NCBI GenBank assembly: GCA_965267425.1
Contig: OZ253959.1
Location: 1,364,001-1,428,000, forward strand
Direction: 5' to 3'
Source of the DNA: G965267425 sp965267425
Lineage (GTDB): Bacteria; Bacteroidota; Bacteroidia; Flavobacteriales_E; Vicingaceae
DNA: 64,000 bases
Shown here: piece after piece, positions 1 through 8,143 of the stretch
How the letters are laid out: every line of letters starts with the position of its first letter
Position numbering within the stretch: the stretch's first letter is position 1
Made by a program: the position numbers and the translations under genes
Notes under the pieces: model-generated
Told to the model about the DNA's origin: nothing
Seen by the model: only the letters and a program-made list of their open reading frames with translations
Databases searched by the model: none

Positions 1-1646
1 CCTGATGAAACATATATTCCATAAAAGGTTGATACATCCGTTTTCCCTGCACGACTGATGTCATTTCCAGAAATAATTGAACTATCTGTATTGTATAGAA
101 AAATATTGTAATTACGGATGTTTGATATGGTATTGTTGAGGACCATATTTCCTTTGCAATTTTTACCTGTTTTTTCGCCATTCAGGCGAATTCCGTAATA
201 TAAACCAGTCAGCCCACCCAGAATTGTATTATTACTAAATGTACAGTAGTTGGCATTGTTTCCTTCCGAAGTGGTACTGTTGTTCGATCCACTAGCCACA
301 ATGCCAGCACCATTGCTTGAAGAAGTACTGGAAATTGAGGTCAAATCAACCGTACAATTTTGAATTGTGTTGTAATTGGATTGATTGGTTAAATGAATAC
401 CATAGCCAAACGTTGTGCTCAAGGCAGTTATGGAAAGGTTGTCAATGGTAAGGTAACTAGCGTTATCCAGACGAATCAAGTGCCGTTCAGCACTACTTGT
501 GCTATCCATTAAGGTGGCTCCGTTTCCATTGATGGTAATGGTGTTACTTGCACTTGTACCTACTATAGGACCAAATGTTGCTTTCCCAACATAGGTGGCA
601 CTATCTACATTTGCAATGACTGATCCACAAACTCCTCGTTTAGTCAATGCAGTTGCAAGTTCAGAAATGGAATTGAAATTTCCGTTGACTCCTACGGTAT
701 AGGTTCCAGACAAAGCCGTTTCCATCTGAAGGCTTTTTGCAGTATCATTCATTAAGATGTTGTCATTCTTTCCATTGGGCATGGAAGACCATGCAACAAT
801 ATCGTAACTGATTCCATTCGCTACGGAAATGTTGCCCAATGAAATTGAGGCAACTCCTTCATAAGGCAGTGATCCTGTATAAGTCACAGGTGTTTGTGGA
901 ATTCCATTTACGGTCCAATTGATCACTGCGGAAGTAAGATTTATCCTACCAAAATTCTTTAGCTTGGCATTAACGGGAATGGTACCTGCACAATTACCTC
1001 TTAGATCGGCAATCTCTGTAATTCCAACATCGTAATCTTCAGGTTGAAAGATCTTGATATCATCAAGAGACATATCACTAAAGTAGGATCGGGTTTCTAA
1101 TCCTCTGAATCGCAGGACCGTTTGATTTGAAATGTAAGGAGTTAAGGGCATTGAAGCTCTTACCCATCCAATTTGCTGACTATCTTCAACTTGCCAGGCA
1201 TTTCTCATCCATGTTAATCCTCCATCTGTTGACACGTCAACATACAAATTTGACCAAGGTCTGGGTCCCGATGCATGAGCTACTGAATTGGTAGCGTTGC
1301 TGTTTTGCCACCAAAAATGCAATTGTGCGAAAGGGATAGAGGTAAGATCGAAAATAGGTGTGGTCAACACGCAAGAGTCATCTACTTGGCCACCAGAATC
1401 ATCCATGCTGGCAAAACATCCACCGTTGGACGTATGATCCAGTCCTTCCATATACATTTCACTCGTGTTCTGAAAATCCCATGGACTCGATCCTGTATTG
1501 TTGTATCCATTTGGTCTGGAACAGCTAGATGAACCGAAATCTTGGATGTACGGATAATTGGTTATTTGAGCATTGATTTGATTGACTTCCAACAAAAAGA
1601 AAGAAGACATAATCAACATCAATAAGAATCTGTTTAATGTTCTCAT
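1..1646 (-). CDS. Secreted beta-helix surface protein, C-terminus cut off by window edge
   Basis: The frame is open from an ATG at 1646 down to base 1 with no stop, so the 3' part lies outside the window. The N-terminus is a typical signal peptide ending at about residue 26 (N-A-Q). Residues about 30-160 resemble a MAM/jelly-roll domain (DVSTDGGLTW, LRFRGLETRS). A CARDB-like stretch with a DVGI start follows, then Ser/Asn-rich right-handed parallel beta-helix repeats (LDNASYLTIDNL and similar). The beta-helix part is clearly related to the protein at 51354-55133, for example the shared GVC...V...V..ATY segment. It is probably T9SS-exported and surface-bound; the sorting domain would lie off the left edge. 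Substrate unknown. Confidence 0.85.
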   Translation of the reverse strand, partial: MRTLNRFLLMLIMSSFFLLEVNQINAQITNYPYIQDFGSSSCSRPNGYNNTGSSPWDFQNTSEMYMEGLDHTSNGGCFASMDDSGGQVDDSCVLTTPIFDLTSIPFAQLHFWWQNSNATNSVAHASGPRPWSNLYVDVSTDGGLTWMRNAWQVEDSQQIGWVRASMPLTPYISNQTVLRFRGLETRSYFSDMSLDDIKIFQPEDYDVGITEIADLRGNCAGTIPVNAKLKNFGRINLTSAVINWTVNGIPQTPVTYTGSLPYEGVASISLGNISVANGISYDIVAWSSMPNGKNDNILMNDTAKSLQMETALSGTYTVGVNGNFNSISELATALTKRGVCGSVIANVDSATYVGKATFGPIVGTSASNTITINGNGATLMDSTSSAERHLIRLDNASYLTIDNLSITALSTTFGYGIHLTNQSNYNTIQNCTVDLTSISSTSSSNGAGIVASGSNNSTTSEGNNANYCTFSNNTILGGLTGLYYGIRLNGEKTGKNCKGNMVLNNTISNIRNYNIFLYNTDSSIISGNDISRAGKTDVSTFYGIYVSS

Positions 1647-1938
1647 ACAATTAATTTTTAGTTTACGGTTGGAAAATAGGAATGGATATTAACGGAATTC
1701 TTGATTAGGTACTGAATTCAAGGGACTTAGTTTAATGGAATTGGAATCTTAAATGAATTAACCTGAAAGCCATTGGATCACTTGAAAAGAGAATTGTCAA
1801 CCATGGTATGTATTCTTCAATTCGTTGGTTTAATGCCGTAAATCAATTCATAACGACCATTTGTCAATCGGCGCTGGTTATCAATAGAATCTTGATATAT
1901 CTTGAAGGGAAATTATGGTTTAATTAATACGAAACGTT

Positions 1939-3546
1939 ATGAAATGTCTAGGATTAATAACCATCGCCCTACTAAACTCACTATCTATTTTTGCCCAACA
2001 ATGGAATTTGCATGAACAACTTACTCATGACGACAGGAAGTTGTGGGATTACTTTGGTTCAAGTGTTTCCGTTCATCACGAAACGGCCATTGTGGGTTCA
2101 TATTATAATAATACTGATGGAGGAGGTTTTGCTGATTTAACCAATGCCGGTGCTGCCTACATTTTTGAATGGAATGCTTCAACCGGAAACTGGGAAGAAA
2201 GTCAGAAAATTGCCGCCACCAATCGCAGTGTTAATGCAAAATTTGGCTCAGCAGTGTCCATTCATACAAATGTGGCATTGGTTGGTGCACCTGAAACTAC
2301 AGCACCAAATACTGGTCAAGGACTTATCGAAAGAGCCGGAGCAGCTCATTTATTTCAAAAATCTCTTCAAGGAGAATGGGAGCAGATTGGAGAACTTCTT
2401 CCACCAATCAGGTATTATGATGCTGAATTCGGAAATGCCGTTGCTGTTGATCCTCCTTATGCGGCAGTTGGCAGTTTTCAGGAGGCCTATGATGAAAATG
2501 GCAGCAATGAATTTCGTCATGCAGGAGCCGTATACCTCTATAAAAAGGATGCTACAGGAAATTGGAATTTTCATCAAAAACTAGTGGCTGATGATCGATT
2601 TTTGGTAGCCCGGTTTGGTTTTTCAGTTGACATTCAAAATGACAAGATTGCCATAGGCGCACCTTATGAAGGATTGGATTCAAATGGTACTTCAGTTATT
2701 GGAGCAGGAGCGGTCTATATCTTCGAATTGGATAATAATGAAGTGTGGACGCAAAAGCAGAAAATTGTTTCTGAAGATCGCAATGAAGCCATGAATTTTG
2801 GTAACTCGGTGAAGTTGGACCATGATCAAATGATTGTTGGAGCCGAAAGAAGTTCATTAAATGAAGCAGGAGACAGTACGGTTTATTATTCTGGCGCTGC
2901 TTATATACTTCAATTGGATTCTTCAGGGACTTGGCAAATAGAACAAAAGCTAACCGCAATGAACCGCACACCGAGTGACAATTTTGGAGATCAGGTGGAT
3001 ATTTCTGGAAATACGTGTGTTATAGGATCACGTGATAGAGATTTGGACGAAAACGGATTGAATATGCTTACCAATGCAGGAATGGCTTATGTCTTTGTCA
3101 AGAATGTCAATGGTATCTGGGAAGAGCAACATAATTTTTCACCAATAGTACGTGACAGATTTGATCGATTTGGTCATTCCGTGGCCATGAATCAAAATTA
3201 TTTGTTCATTGCTAATTTCGGAGATGATGGATCTCAATTAGGTTTGGATACATTGGATGGAGCAGGTGCGGTTTATGTGTACAAAACTTCCACACCGGTT
3301 GGAATAGAGGAGGATCCGGTGAAAACTTCATTCCCGGTTTTTCCAAATCCTGCAAGTGATTTGATTCATATTGAAGCAAGTGAAAGAACCCGAATTCTTG
3401 TTTTTAACAATCAGGGAAAACTAGTGAAGGAACAATTATTGATTAAAGGCATGAATGATATTTCGTTGTCTGATTTAAACCCAGGTCAATATATCATTAG
3501 TGCACCTGAAACGGGTCAATCCACCAAGTTGATTGTGCTTGATTAG
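1939..3546 (+). CDS. T9SS-secreted FG-GAP repeat (integrin-alpha-like propeller) protein
   Basis: A 535-residue protein with a signal peptide ending in F-A-Q at residue 20. Seven repeats of about 60 residues follow, each with an FGxxVxx...xxVG core (FGSSVSV, FGSAVSI, FGNAVAV, FGFSVDI, FGNSVKL, FGDQVDI, FGHSVAM). This is the pattern of a seven-bladed FG-GAP/integrin-alpha-type beta-propeller. The last about 75 residues are a T9SS type A sorting domain (FPNPASDLIHIEA ... IVLD). The protein is therefore predicted to be exported through the T9SS and held at the cell surface, perhaps in adhesion. Ligand not predictable. It is monocistronic, followed by a strong terminator. The start is fixed by the signal peptide. 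Confidence 0.9.
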   Translation: MKCLGLITIALLNSLSIFAQQWNLHEQLTHDDRKLWDYFGSSVSVHHETAIVGSYYNNTDGGGFADLTNAGAAYIFEWNASTGNWEESQKIAATNRSVNAKFGSAVSIHTNVALVGAPETTAPNTGQGLIERAGAAHLFQKSLQGEWEQIGELLPPIRYYDAEFGNAVAVDPPYAAVGSFQEAYDENGSNEFRHAGAVYLYKKDATGNWNFHQKLVADDRFLVARFGFSVDIQNDKIAIGAPYEGLDSNGTSVIGAGAVYIFELDNNEVWTQKQKIVSEDRNEAMNFGNSVKLDHDQMIVGAERSSLNEAGDSTVYYSGAAYILQLDSSGTWQIEQKLTAMNRTPSDNFGDQVDISGNTCVIGSRDRDLDENGLNMLTNAGMAYVFVKNVNGIWEEQHNFSPIVRDRFDRFGHSVAMNQNYLFIANFGDDGSQLGLDTLDGAGAVYVYKTSTPVGIEEDPVKTSFPVFPNPASDLIHIEASERTRILVFNNQGKLVKEQLLIKGMNDISLSDLNPGQYIISAPETGQSTKLIVLD

Positions 3547-3555
3547 AAAGACTAA

Positions 3556-3586
3556 AAAAAGTCCTCCAATTGAAGGAGGACTTTTT
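3556..3586 (+). terminator. Strong intrinsic terminator
   Basis: Perfect 12-bp stem (3556-3567 with 3575-3586, AAAAAGTCCTCC arm) and a 7-nt loop. The stem has A-rich and T-rich flanks, so it can end the plus-strand FG-GAP gene and also the minus-strand small membrane gene that stops at 3590. Confidence 0.9.
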
Positions 3587-3589
3587 CAT

Positions 3590-3790
3590 TTAAACCCCTA
3601 AATGGGAAAGAACCTCATAAACCAAAAAACCTGGCCAGAATATGGCTTTGAGGATGCCTAATAAACCTGTCCATAATCCTGCGGCATGTGAGACGTAATA
3701 GATGAGTGCACCTACAAATCCCATTCCGTAAACGGTATTACCCGAAGCGTTATTTTTAATTTTTTCCTTCACCATTCCAAGATAGAACAA
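3590..3790 (-). CDS. Small conserved-looking membrane protein
   Basis: A 66-residue protein. After a short charged N-terminus (VKEKIKNNASGNTVYGMGF) there are two closely spaced hydrophobic segments, about residues 22-40 and 44-60, rich in Gly and Trp. The pattern NNASGNTVYGxGFxGAxIYY followed by a GILKAIxWPxFLVY segment is one I recognise as a widespread small inner-membrane protein of unknown function. The start could also be the internal Met at residue 6 (3775). It shares a terminator with the preceding convergent gene. No function can be assigned. Confidence 0.7.
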   Translation of the reverse strand: MFYLGMVKEKIKNNASGNTVYGMGFVGALIYYVSHAAGLWTGLLGILKAIFWPGFLVYEVLSHLGV

Positions 3791-3894
3791 GGAGATCTAT
3801 GAGGCATGATGTGGATTTGGATAGAATATGATTTTCATCAGTTTTACATTCTATTCTATTTAAATTACCTTCATCTTTCACGAATTGCTGTATT

Positions 3895-4236
3895 ATGTAT
3901 GAAGGGAAGTTTATCCGAATAGAAAAGTCAGAAGGAAAATTTAAACCGTTAAAGCGGTTGTTAGGTATTCCAATTGGAGAAGGCTGGAAAAAGCTACCTG
4001 TTCTTGATCACATTGCGGTGACAAAAGTAAAAATGAGTCAAACGCTTCATTCGGCAAGAACAATAGGAAATTCTTCAACAATAGCATCTGAAAAATTAGC
4101 CGTTTTTTTAATGGGTAAGCAAAAGGGTAGGCGTGTAGATGCCGGAAAATTTGACTCGCTTGAAGAGGCATTGAATCTAGCAAAGGAAATGTCAGATTAC
4201 CTGGAAATTCCCATCAAAAATTATGTCAAGCAATGA
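3895..4236 (+). CDS. Hypothetical protein, 113 aa
   Basis: No signal peptide and no membrane segment. The middle has a beta-rich part (GEGWKKLPVLDHIAVTKVKMSQTL) and the C-terminal third is a predicted helix (SLEEALNLAKEMSDYLEIPI). This looks like a small soluble cytoplasmic protein. It ends 10 bp before the stop of the convergent cytochrome gene. Family not recognised. Base composition is like its neighbours, which supports a real gene. Confidence 0.65.
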   Translation: MYEGKFIRIEKSEGKFKPLKRLLGIPIGEGWKKLPVLDHIAVTKVKMSQTLHSARTIGNSSTIASEKLAVFLMGKQKGRRVDAGKFDSLEEALNLAKEMSDYLEIPIKNYVKQ

Positions 4237-4245
4237 GCGCTTAAT

Positions 4246-5265
4246 TCAAATGCCCGCCTGCTGTTCAATATAAGCTCGTAGATCTTCCACTTGTTGATGG
4301 CTCATTTTTTCCAGGGTATAGTGAGGCATGTATTCTTTGTGACCAGATTCGGCATAGGTTCCATGTCTTACAATTTCATAAATTGATAATTGTGTATGGT
4401 CTGTTTTGTGTCTGTTTAGCCATTTGAAAGTATGTTTGGAATTATCCAGGACAACGTCACTTTCTCCATTGGGACGGTGACAATGCTGACATCCATTTTT
4501 ATAAATGATGGCCCCTTTTTCAGGTCTTCCCGTTTGCTGATATCCTTGTTTTTTATCCTCAGGTGGATCTGTAAACGTAGCTGGAGATTTGTGCAAGAAT
4601 TTAGTGTTCAGCCAATCAAGGGATTCTTTTGCATTTTGCTTACCAAAATCATCTGCTTTGATTTTTTCCCAATCGCTTCCCGACAATTCCAAATCTCCCA
4701 GGGTCATCTGAAGACTCCAATAATATGCCTTGACGGCATCCATTTCCCAAGGAGATAAAGCCCTTCCCTGCGAACAAACAGTAGCACACAATTGGGTGCT
4801 CTCTTCAAGACTATTGGTAGCTTTTCTGACCAAGTCACCGTATTTCTTTACATAATCATCATTGTACCAACTTGTTCGATTGGTAATGCCCCAAAAAGTA
4901 GATGCTTGCAAGTAGGGGAGATTATTTTGCTCAGCATAAGTCAAACGAGCTTCCTGATCTATTTTGGTCAAATCGGGATCTTCACGAACTGTATTGTGAC
5001 AGCTGGTACACACATAGTATTTACTGACATAAGTAGATTTCTTTCCATCTGGACTTGTGGTTTTACCAAAATGAACAATTTCCTTTCCTCGGTTAATATT
5101 TTCATCTGAAAAATCTTTTGGATAATGGTCTGCTCTGGAAGCACCTAAATATCCTTGCACTTCTGATACAGGCGTTTTTTCATCAAACCCAGGATTGGAA
5201 GGAACAAGTCCTACAAGGAGCAAGCATGACAAAATGATTGAAATGGAATAAACTCTCCTTACCAT
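4246..5265 (-). CDS. Di-heme c-type cytochrome, periplasmic
   Basis: A 339-residue exported protein with an N-terminal hydrophobic segment (residues about 6-22). It has two c-type heme attachment sites, CTSCH (86-90) and CQHCH (259-263). Met residues in the C-terminal part (YMPHYTLEKMS) are candidate distal ligands of heme 2. Between the hemes lies a CATVCSQGR segment followed by a helix (LSPWEMDAVKAYYWSL), reminiscent of SoxA-type di-heme cytochromes, but assignment to that family is uncertain. It is the last gene of a three-gene minus-strand operon and starts only 3 bp after the DUF5777 gene stop, so it probably acts with it in periplasmic electron transfer. Electron donor and acceptor unknown. 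Confidence 0.85.
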   Translation of the reverse strand: MVRRVYSISIILSCLLLVGLVPSNPGFDEKTPVSEVQGYLGASRADHYPKDFSDENINRGKEIVHFGKTTSPDGKKSTYVSKYYVCTSCHNTVREDPDLTKIDQEARLTYAEQNNLPYLQASTFWGITNRTSWYNDDYVKKYGDLVRKATNSLEESTQLCATVCSQGRALSPWEMDAVKAYYWSLQMTLGDLELSGSDWEKIKADDFGKQNAKESLDWLNTKFLHKSPATFTDPPEDKKQGYQQTGRPEKGAIIYKNGCQHCHRPNGESDVVLDNSKHTFKWLNRHKTDHTQLSIYEIVRHGTYAESGHKEYMPHYTLEKMSHQQVEDLRAYIEQQAGI

Positions 5266-5268
5266 CTT

Positions 5269-6132
5269 TTAATTTCTATATTTTCTACCTTTTAACTTAA
5301 AATCTCGGGTGATATTAAATCCAAAATGAATATCACCTTCTCCCCATTCTCCGGTAGTTTCAGTTATGAACATTTTTTCAATCAAACCTCTTGAATTACC
5401 GAAACTGAATTGAAATACGTGTCCTTTTGTTTCAATATCAAAACCGATGGATAAACTTTCAGTCAATCCTTCTTTGAGTTGATCCGGTAAAGGGTAATAA
5501 TATTCCACATTCACCGACCATTTTTTAGACAACTGCATTCGTGGCGCCACACCAATGGCAATGACATCATGTGATTCATCATTGGTTTCAACCAAATTGC
5601 GATGCACCAGTGAAGGCATAACCTGCAAGCTAAAGGTGTGAGAAAATTTATGAGCAATCAGCAATTGGTGCACATAAAATAAGTTTAAGTCATCATCAAA
5701 CTGGCGATCAGGATCTTCTTCTCGTAAACTTTTATAGGCGATACTACCAAAATAAGTCATGGTTAGGGGGAAGGATTTATCTCCTGTTTTTTGTCGAAGT
5801 ATCCTTGTTTTCAAGTATCCATCATATGTTTTTTCAAAACTGCTCCTGCCAATTCCAATGGTTGCCCAATTGTTTACACCATAATCAAGCCCTAAGCGCA
5901 TATTAGCATCATCCAGGCCAAAGAAATCATATAACCCCGTATTGATTTCAGCAAATCGATGGGATATGATGAATTTCAATACTCCCTCCTGGTTGGTTTC
6001 TACGGAATGACCATTTACAATTCTTGTTTCAGGGAAAGTTCTATACACATTATTGTCCTGTGCATAAATACCTCGACCAAACAAGAGGACCAAACTGATC
6101 CCAATGAATTTAATTATCCTGAGCTCCATCAT
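5269..6132 (-). CDS. DUF5777 family beta-barrel-like outer membrane protein
   Basis: A 287-residue protein with a signal peptide ending IYAQ at about residue 25. The mature part alternates short beta strands with aromatic ends, including FIISHRFAEINTGLYDFFGLD and a strand-rich C-terminus (GDIHFGFNITRDFKLKG). The ISHRF...FFGLD N-terminal pattern is that of the DUF5777 family, found in Bacteroidota next to cytochrome c and YceI genes. It overlaps the upstream cytochrome lipoprotein gene by 23 bp and is 3 bp from the downstream di-heme cytochrome, so the three are surely co-transcribed. I infer a role as an outer membrane partner of the cytochromes. Confidence 0.85.
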   Translation of the reverse strand: MMELRIIKFIGISLVLLFGRGIYAQDNNVYRTFPETRIVNGHSVETNQEGVLKFIISHRFAEINTGLYDFFGLDDANMRLGLDYGVNNWATIGIGRSSFEKTYDGYLKTRILRQKTGDKSFPLTMTYFGSIAYKSLREEDPDRQFDDDLNLFYVHQLLIAHKFSHTFSLQVMPSLVHRNLVETNDESHDVIAIGVAPRMQLSKKWSVNVEYYYPLPDQLKEGLTESLSIGFDIETKGHVFQFSFGNSRGLIEKMFITETTGEWGEGDIHFGFNITRDFKLKGRKYRN

Positions 6133-6466
6133 TGATCCAAATTTCTAGTTGTTCAATCAGACAGTCCTGTAATTTACTCGCGTCCTGTGGCATGGTAGAA
6201 AATCCATCTTCGTGTTTGATGACGCCGATCAATTTGCCATTATTTACATAATTCAAAACATTCGAATATCCTTCTAGCCTAACTCCTCCAAATGCACGTG
6301 AATTATCATGGCAACGGTAGCAATTATTGCTGATAATGGGTTCAATGGTTTCACTAAACGTGACATTGATTGTATTGCAAGGCAGCAAATCTTCAACCAC
6401 TTCGGTTTTACATGCCACCAATAGGATGGAAAGTGCAATGGACGATAGTAACGTTATTCTTTGCAT
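6110..6466 (-). CDS. Mono-heme cytochrome c-like lipoprotein
   Basis: A 118-residue lipoprotein: hydrophobic N-terminus with lipobox ILLVAC (Cys at 19). A single CYRCH heme site lies near residue 50 within a short domain of the planctomycete/Paracoccus cytochrome c type (EPIISNNCYRCHD ... GGVRLEGYSNVL). A late TMPQDASKL supplies a possible Met ligand. It is the first gene of the operon with DUF5777 and the di-heme cytochrome. Such small cytochromes with the IISNNCYxCH motif are common in Bacteroidota and are often fused to or placed beside envelope enzymes. Confidence 0.85.
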   Translation of the reverse strand: MQRITLLSSIALSILLVACKTEVVEDLLPCNTINVTFSETIEPIISNNCYRCHDNSRAFGGVRLEGYSNVLNYVNNGKLIGVIKHEDGFSTMPQDASKLQDCLIEQLEIWINDGAQDN

Positions 6467-6561
6467 GGGCGGTTTTCACATTAAAAATTAAAAATACAAT
6501 TCCAGTTTAAATTAATCGCAAATCAGTCTGGTCATTTTTTTTCTTACCTTAGATTTCAAGT

Positions 6562-7590
6562 ATGACAAGCTCTGTGAAATATATTTCATCCATTACTATT
6601 TTACTATGTTTCATAGCATCACCAGTGCTTTCTCAACCTACCATTACCGGAGCGGTGTCGAATTACAAGGTTGGAAATAGTTACAATGTGCATCGATATG
6701 ATCATGATAATTTTAATCCCGGCGCGAGTGGTGCAAATGTGACATGGGATTTTTCCGGTTTGTCTTCTTCGAGTATGGATACATGGGAGTTTTTATCAAG
6801 CTCTACCCATACAGCCGGACCGGATTATCCTGCAGCGAATTGTTATTCCGATGATGGCAGCAATGCAAGTTTTTGGAACATGTCAACCAGCGAATGGGCA
6901 TTTATAGGTGGGTTGTTATCAAGTGGAAATATTATTGAGAGCTACACAGATAAACGTGAGATGGTCATTTTCCCAATGACTTTTGGAACGGTGTACAACG
7001 AAACATTTTCCGGGACACATGAAAATACATTGGTTCCTGTTACTTATGACAGGGGTGGCACCATCACCTTGGAAGCAGATGGTTATGGAACCTTGATTAT
7101 GCCCTATGGAACTATTCACAATTGCTTGAGATTAAAAGGGTTGACCCAATACGACGATAAAATATCGGGCACTACGGTGTCTGAATATGTAGACACCTAT
7201 TACTACTGGTATCATCCCGATTTAGAAGGTCCCATCATTACGTTTCACGACTTTGAAATTGTTGGTTCCTTGGTTTCTAAATCAGGTGTGTATTTGGATG
7301 AATCTTTTGTTGGAGTTGATAATCCAGATTTTCAAGTCAACGATTTAATGGTATTTCCGGTTCCGGCGAAAGATGTTTTGACCATTAAATATGACCTGAA
7401 TGAACGCCATCATGTTTCTATTCAAATGAAAGACATTACCGGGCGTGACGTGTTGCCAATTTCTAATTTCAGGGATCAAAACTATTTTGAACAATCGATT
7501 GATGTTTCTTCCTTAAGTGAAGGAACATATATCCTACAATTGATTGTGAACAATACCCATGTGGTAAACAAGAAAGTTACTATACAGTGA
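6562..7590 (+). CDS. T9SS-secreted protein of unknown function
   Basis: A 342-residue protein. The signal peptide ends near residue 25 (V-L-S-Q). The middle about 220 residues are beta-rich and aromatic (YNVHRYDHDN, WDFSGLSSSS, YWYHPDLEGP) without a catalytic motif I recognise. The C-terminal about 75 residues are a T9SS type A sorting domain (VFPVPAKDVLTIKY ... VVNKKVTIQ). Several Bacteroidota proteins with this layout are found, but I know no function. It overlaps the convergent TfoX-like gene by 11 bp at its 3' end. Confidence 0.8.
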   Translation: MTSSVKYISSITILLCFIASPVLSQPTITGAVSNYKVGNSYNVHRYDHDNFNPGASGANVTWDFSGLSSSSMDTWEFLSSSTHTAGPDYPAANCYSDDGSNASFWNMSTSEWAFIGGLLSSGNIIESYTDKREMVIFPMTFGTVYNETFSGTHENTLVPVTYDRGGTITLEADGYGTLIMPYGTIHNCLRLKGLTQYDDKISGTTVSEYVDTYYYWYHPDLEGPIITFHDFEIVGSLVSKSGVYLDESFVGVDNPDFQVNDLMVFPVPAKDVLTIKYDLNERHHVSIQMKDITGRDVLPISNFRDQNYFEQSIDVSSLSEGTYILQLIVNNTHVVNKKVTIQ

Positions 7591-7885
7591 CATAGTCGAA
7601 TGCTGCTTGAGCCAGTGCCTTCCATTCTTCATTTACTTCATAAGAGACCTGCACCCATTCTTTCATAGGACGTCCTTTGCCCGAAGGATCAAACAACACT
7701 GAACCATCAAGACTCAACGCATGTTGATGATAAGGATTATCCAGTTTGAAAACCATGCAATCTTTGAAAAAACAAGCAAATGCCTTTCCATTGGTTTTGA
7801 AACAAGGTTTTCCAAACATTTGGCTCTTTTCGGCGCCCGAAATGGCATGGCCAATTTCTTCAAATAATGATTCTTGTTCTGTCAT
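7580..7885 (-). CDS. TfoX N-terminal-domain-like small protein
   Basis: A 101-residue soluble protein. The layout MFGKPCFKTNGKAFACFF, then a VFKLD strand and a late PMKEWVQV...W helix, matches the TfoX_N fold family (a small alpha-beta domain also found in stand-alone proteins of unknown role). It lacks the TfoX C-terminal domain, so a role in competence regulation must not be assumed. It converges with and overlaps the T9SS protein by 11 bp. Confidence 0.75.
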   Translation of the reverse strand: MTEQESLFEEIGHAISGAEKSQMFGKPCFKTNGKAFACFFKDCMVFKLDNPYHQHALSLDGSVLFDPSGKGRPMKEWVQVSYEVNEEWKALAQAAFDYVTV

Positions 7886-8143
7886 ACTAGTGGATGAAAT
7901 TATTAAAATTCATTCATAATTGGATAAGAACTATTCTGAAACAGTTTAATTCAGTTGCCAACCGACGGTTACGAATTTGATTCACGTGATTTTGCTTTAC
8001 ATTTTCTTAATCTCCTTAATCAAAGATTAACAATAAGCTCTGAGAATTGATTTAAGCTTAAAGCAGAACTAACTCCATTATTACTTCGAGCTTCTAACAT
8101 TGTATCGTAATTCAAAAAATGAATTTTTTAACGACAAAACAAA

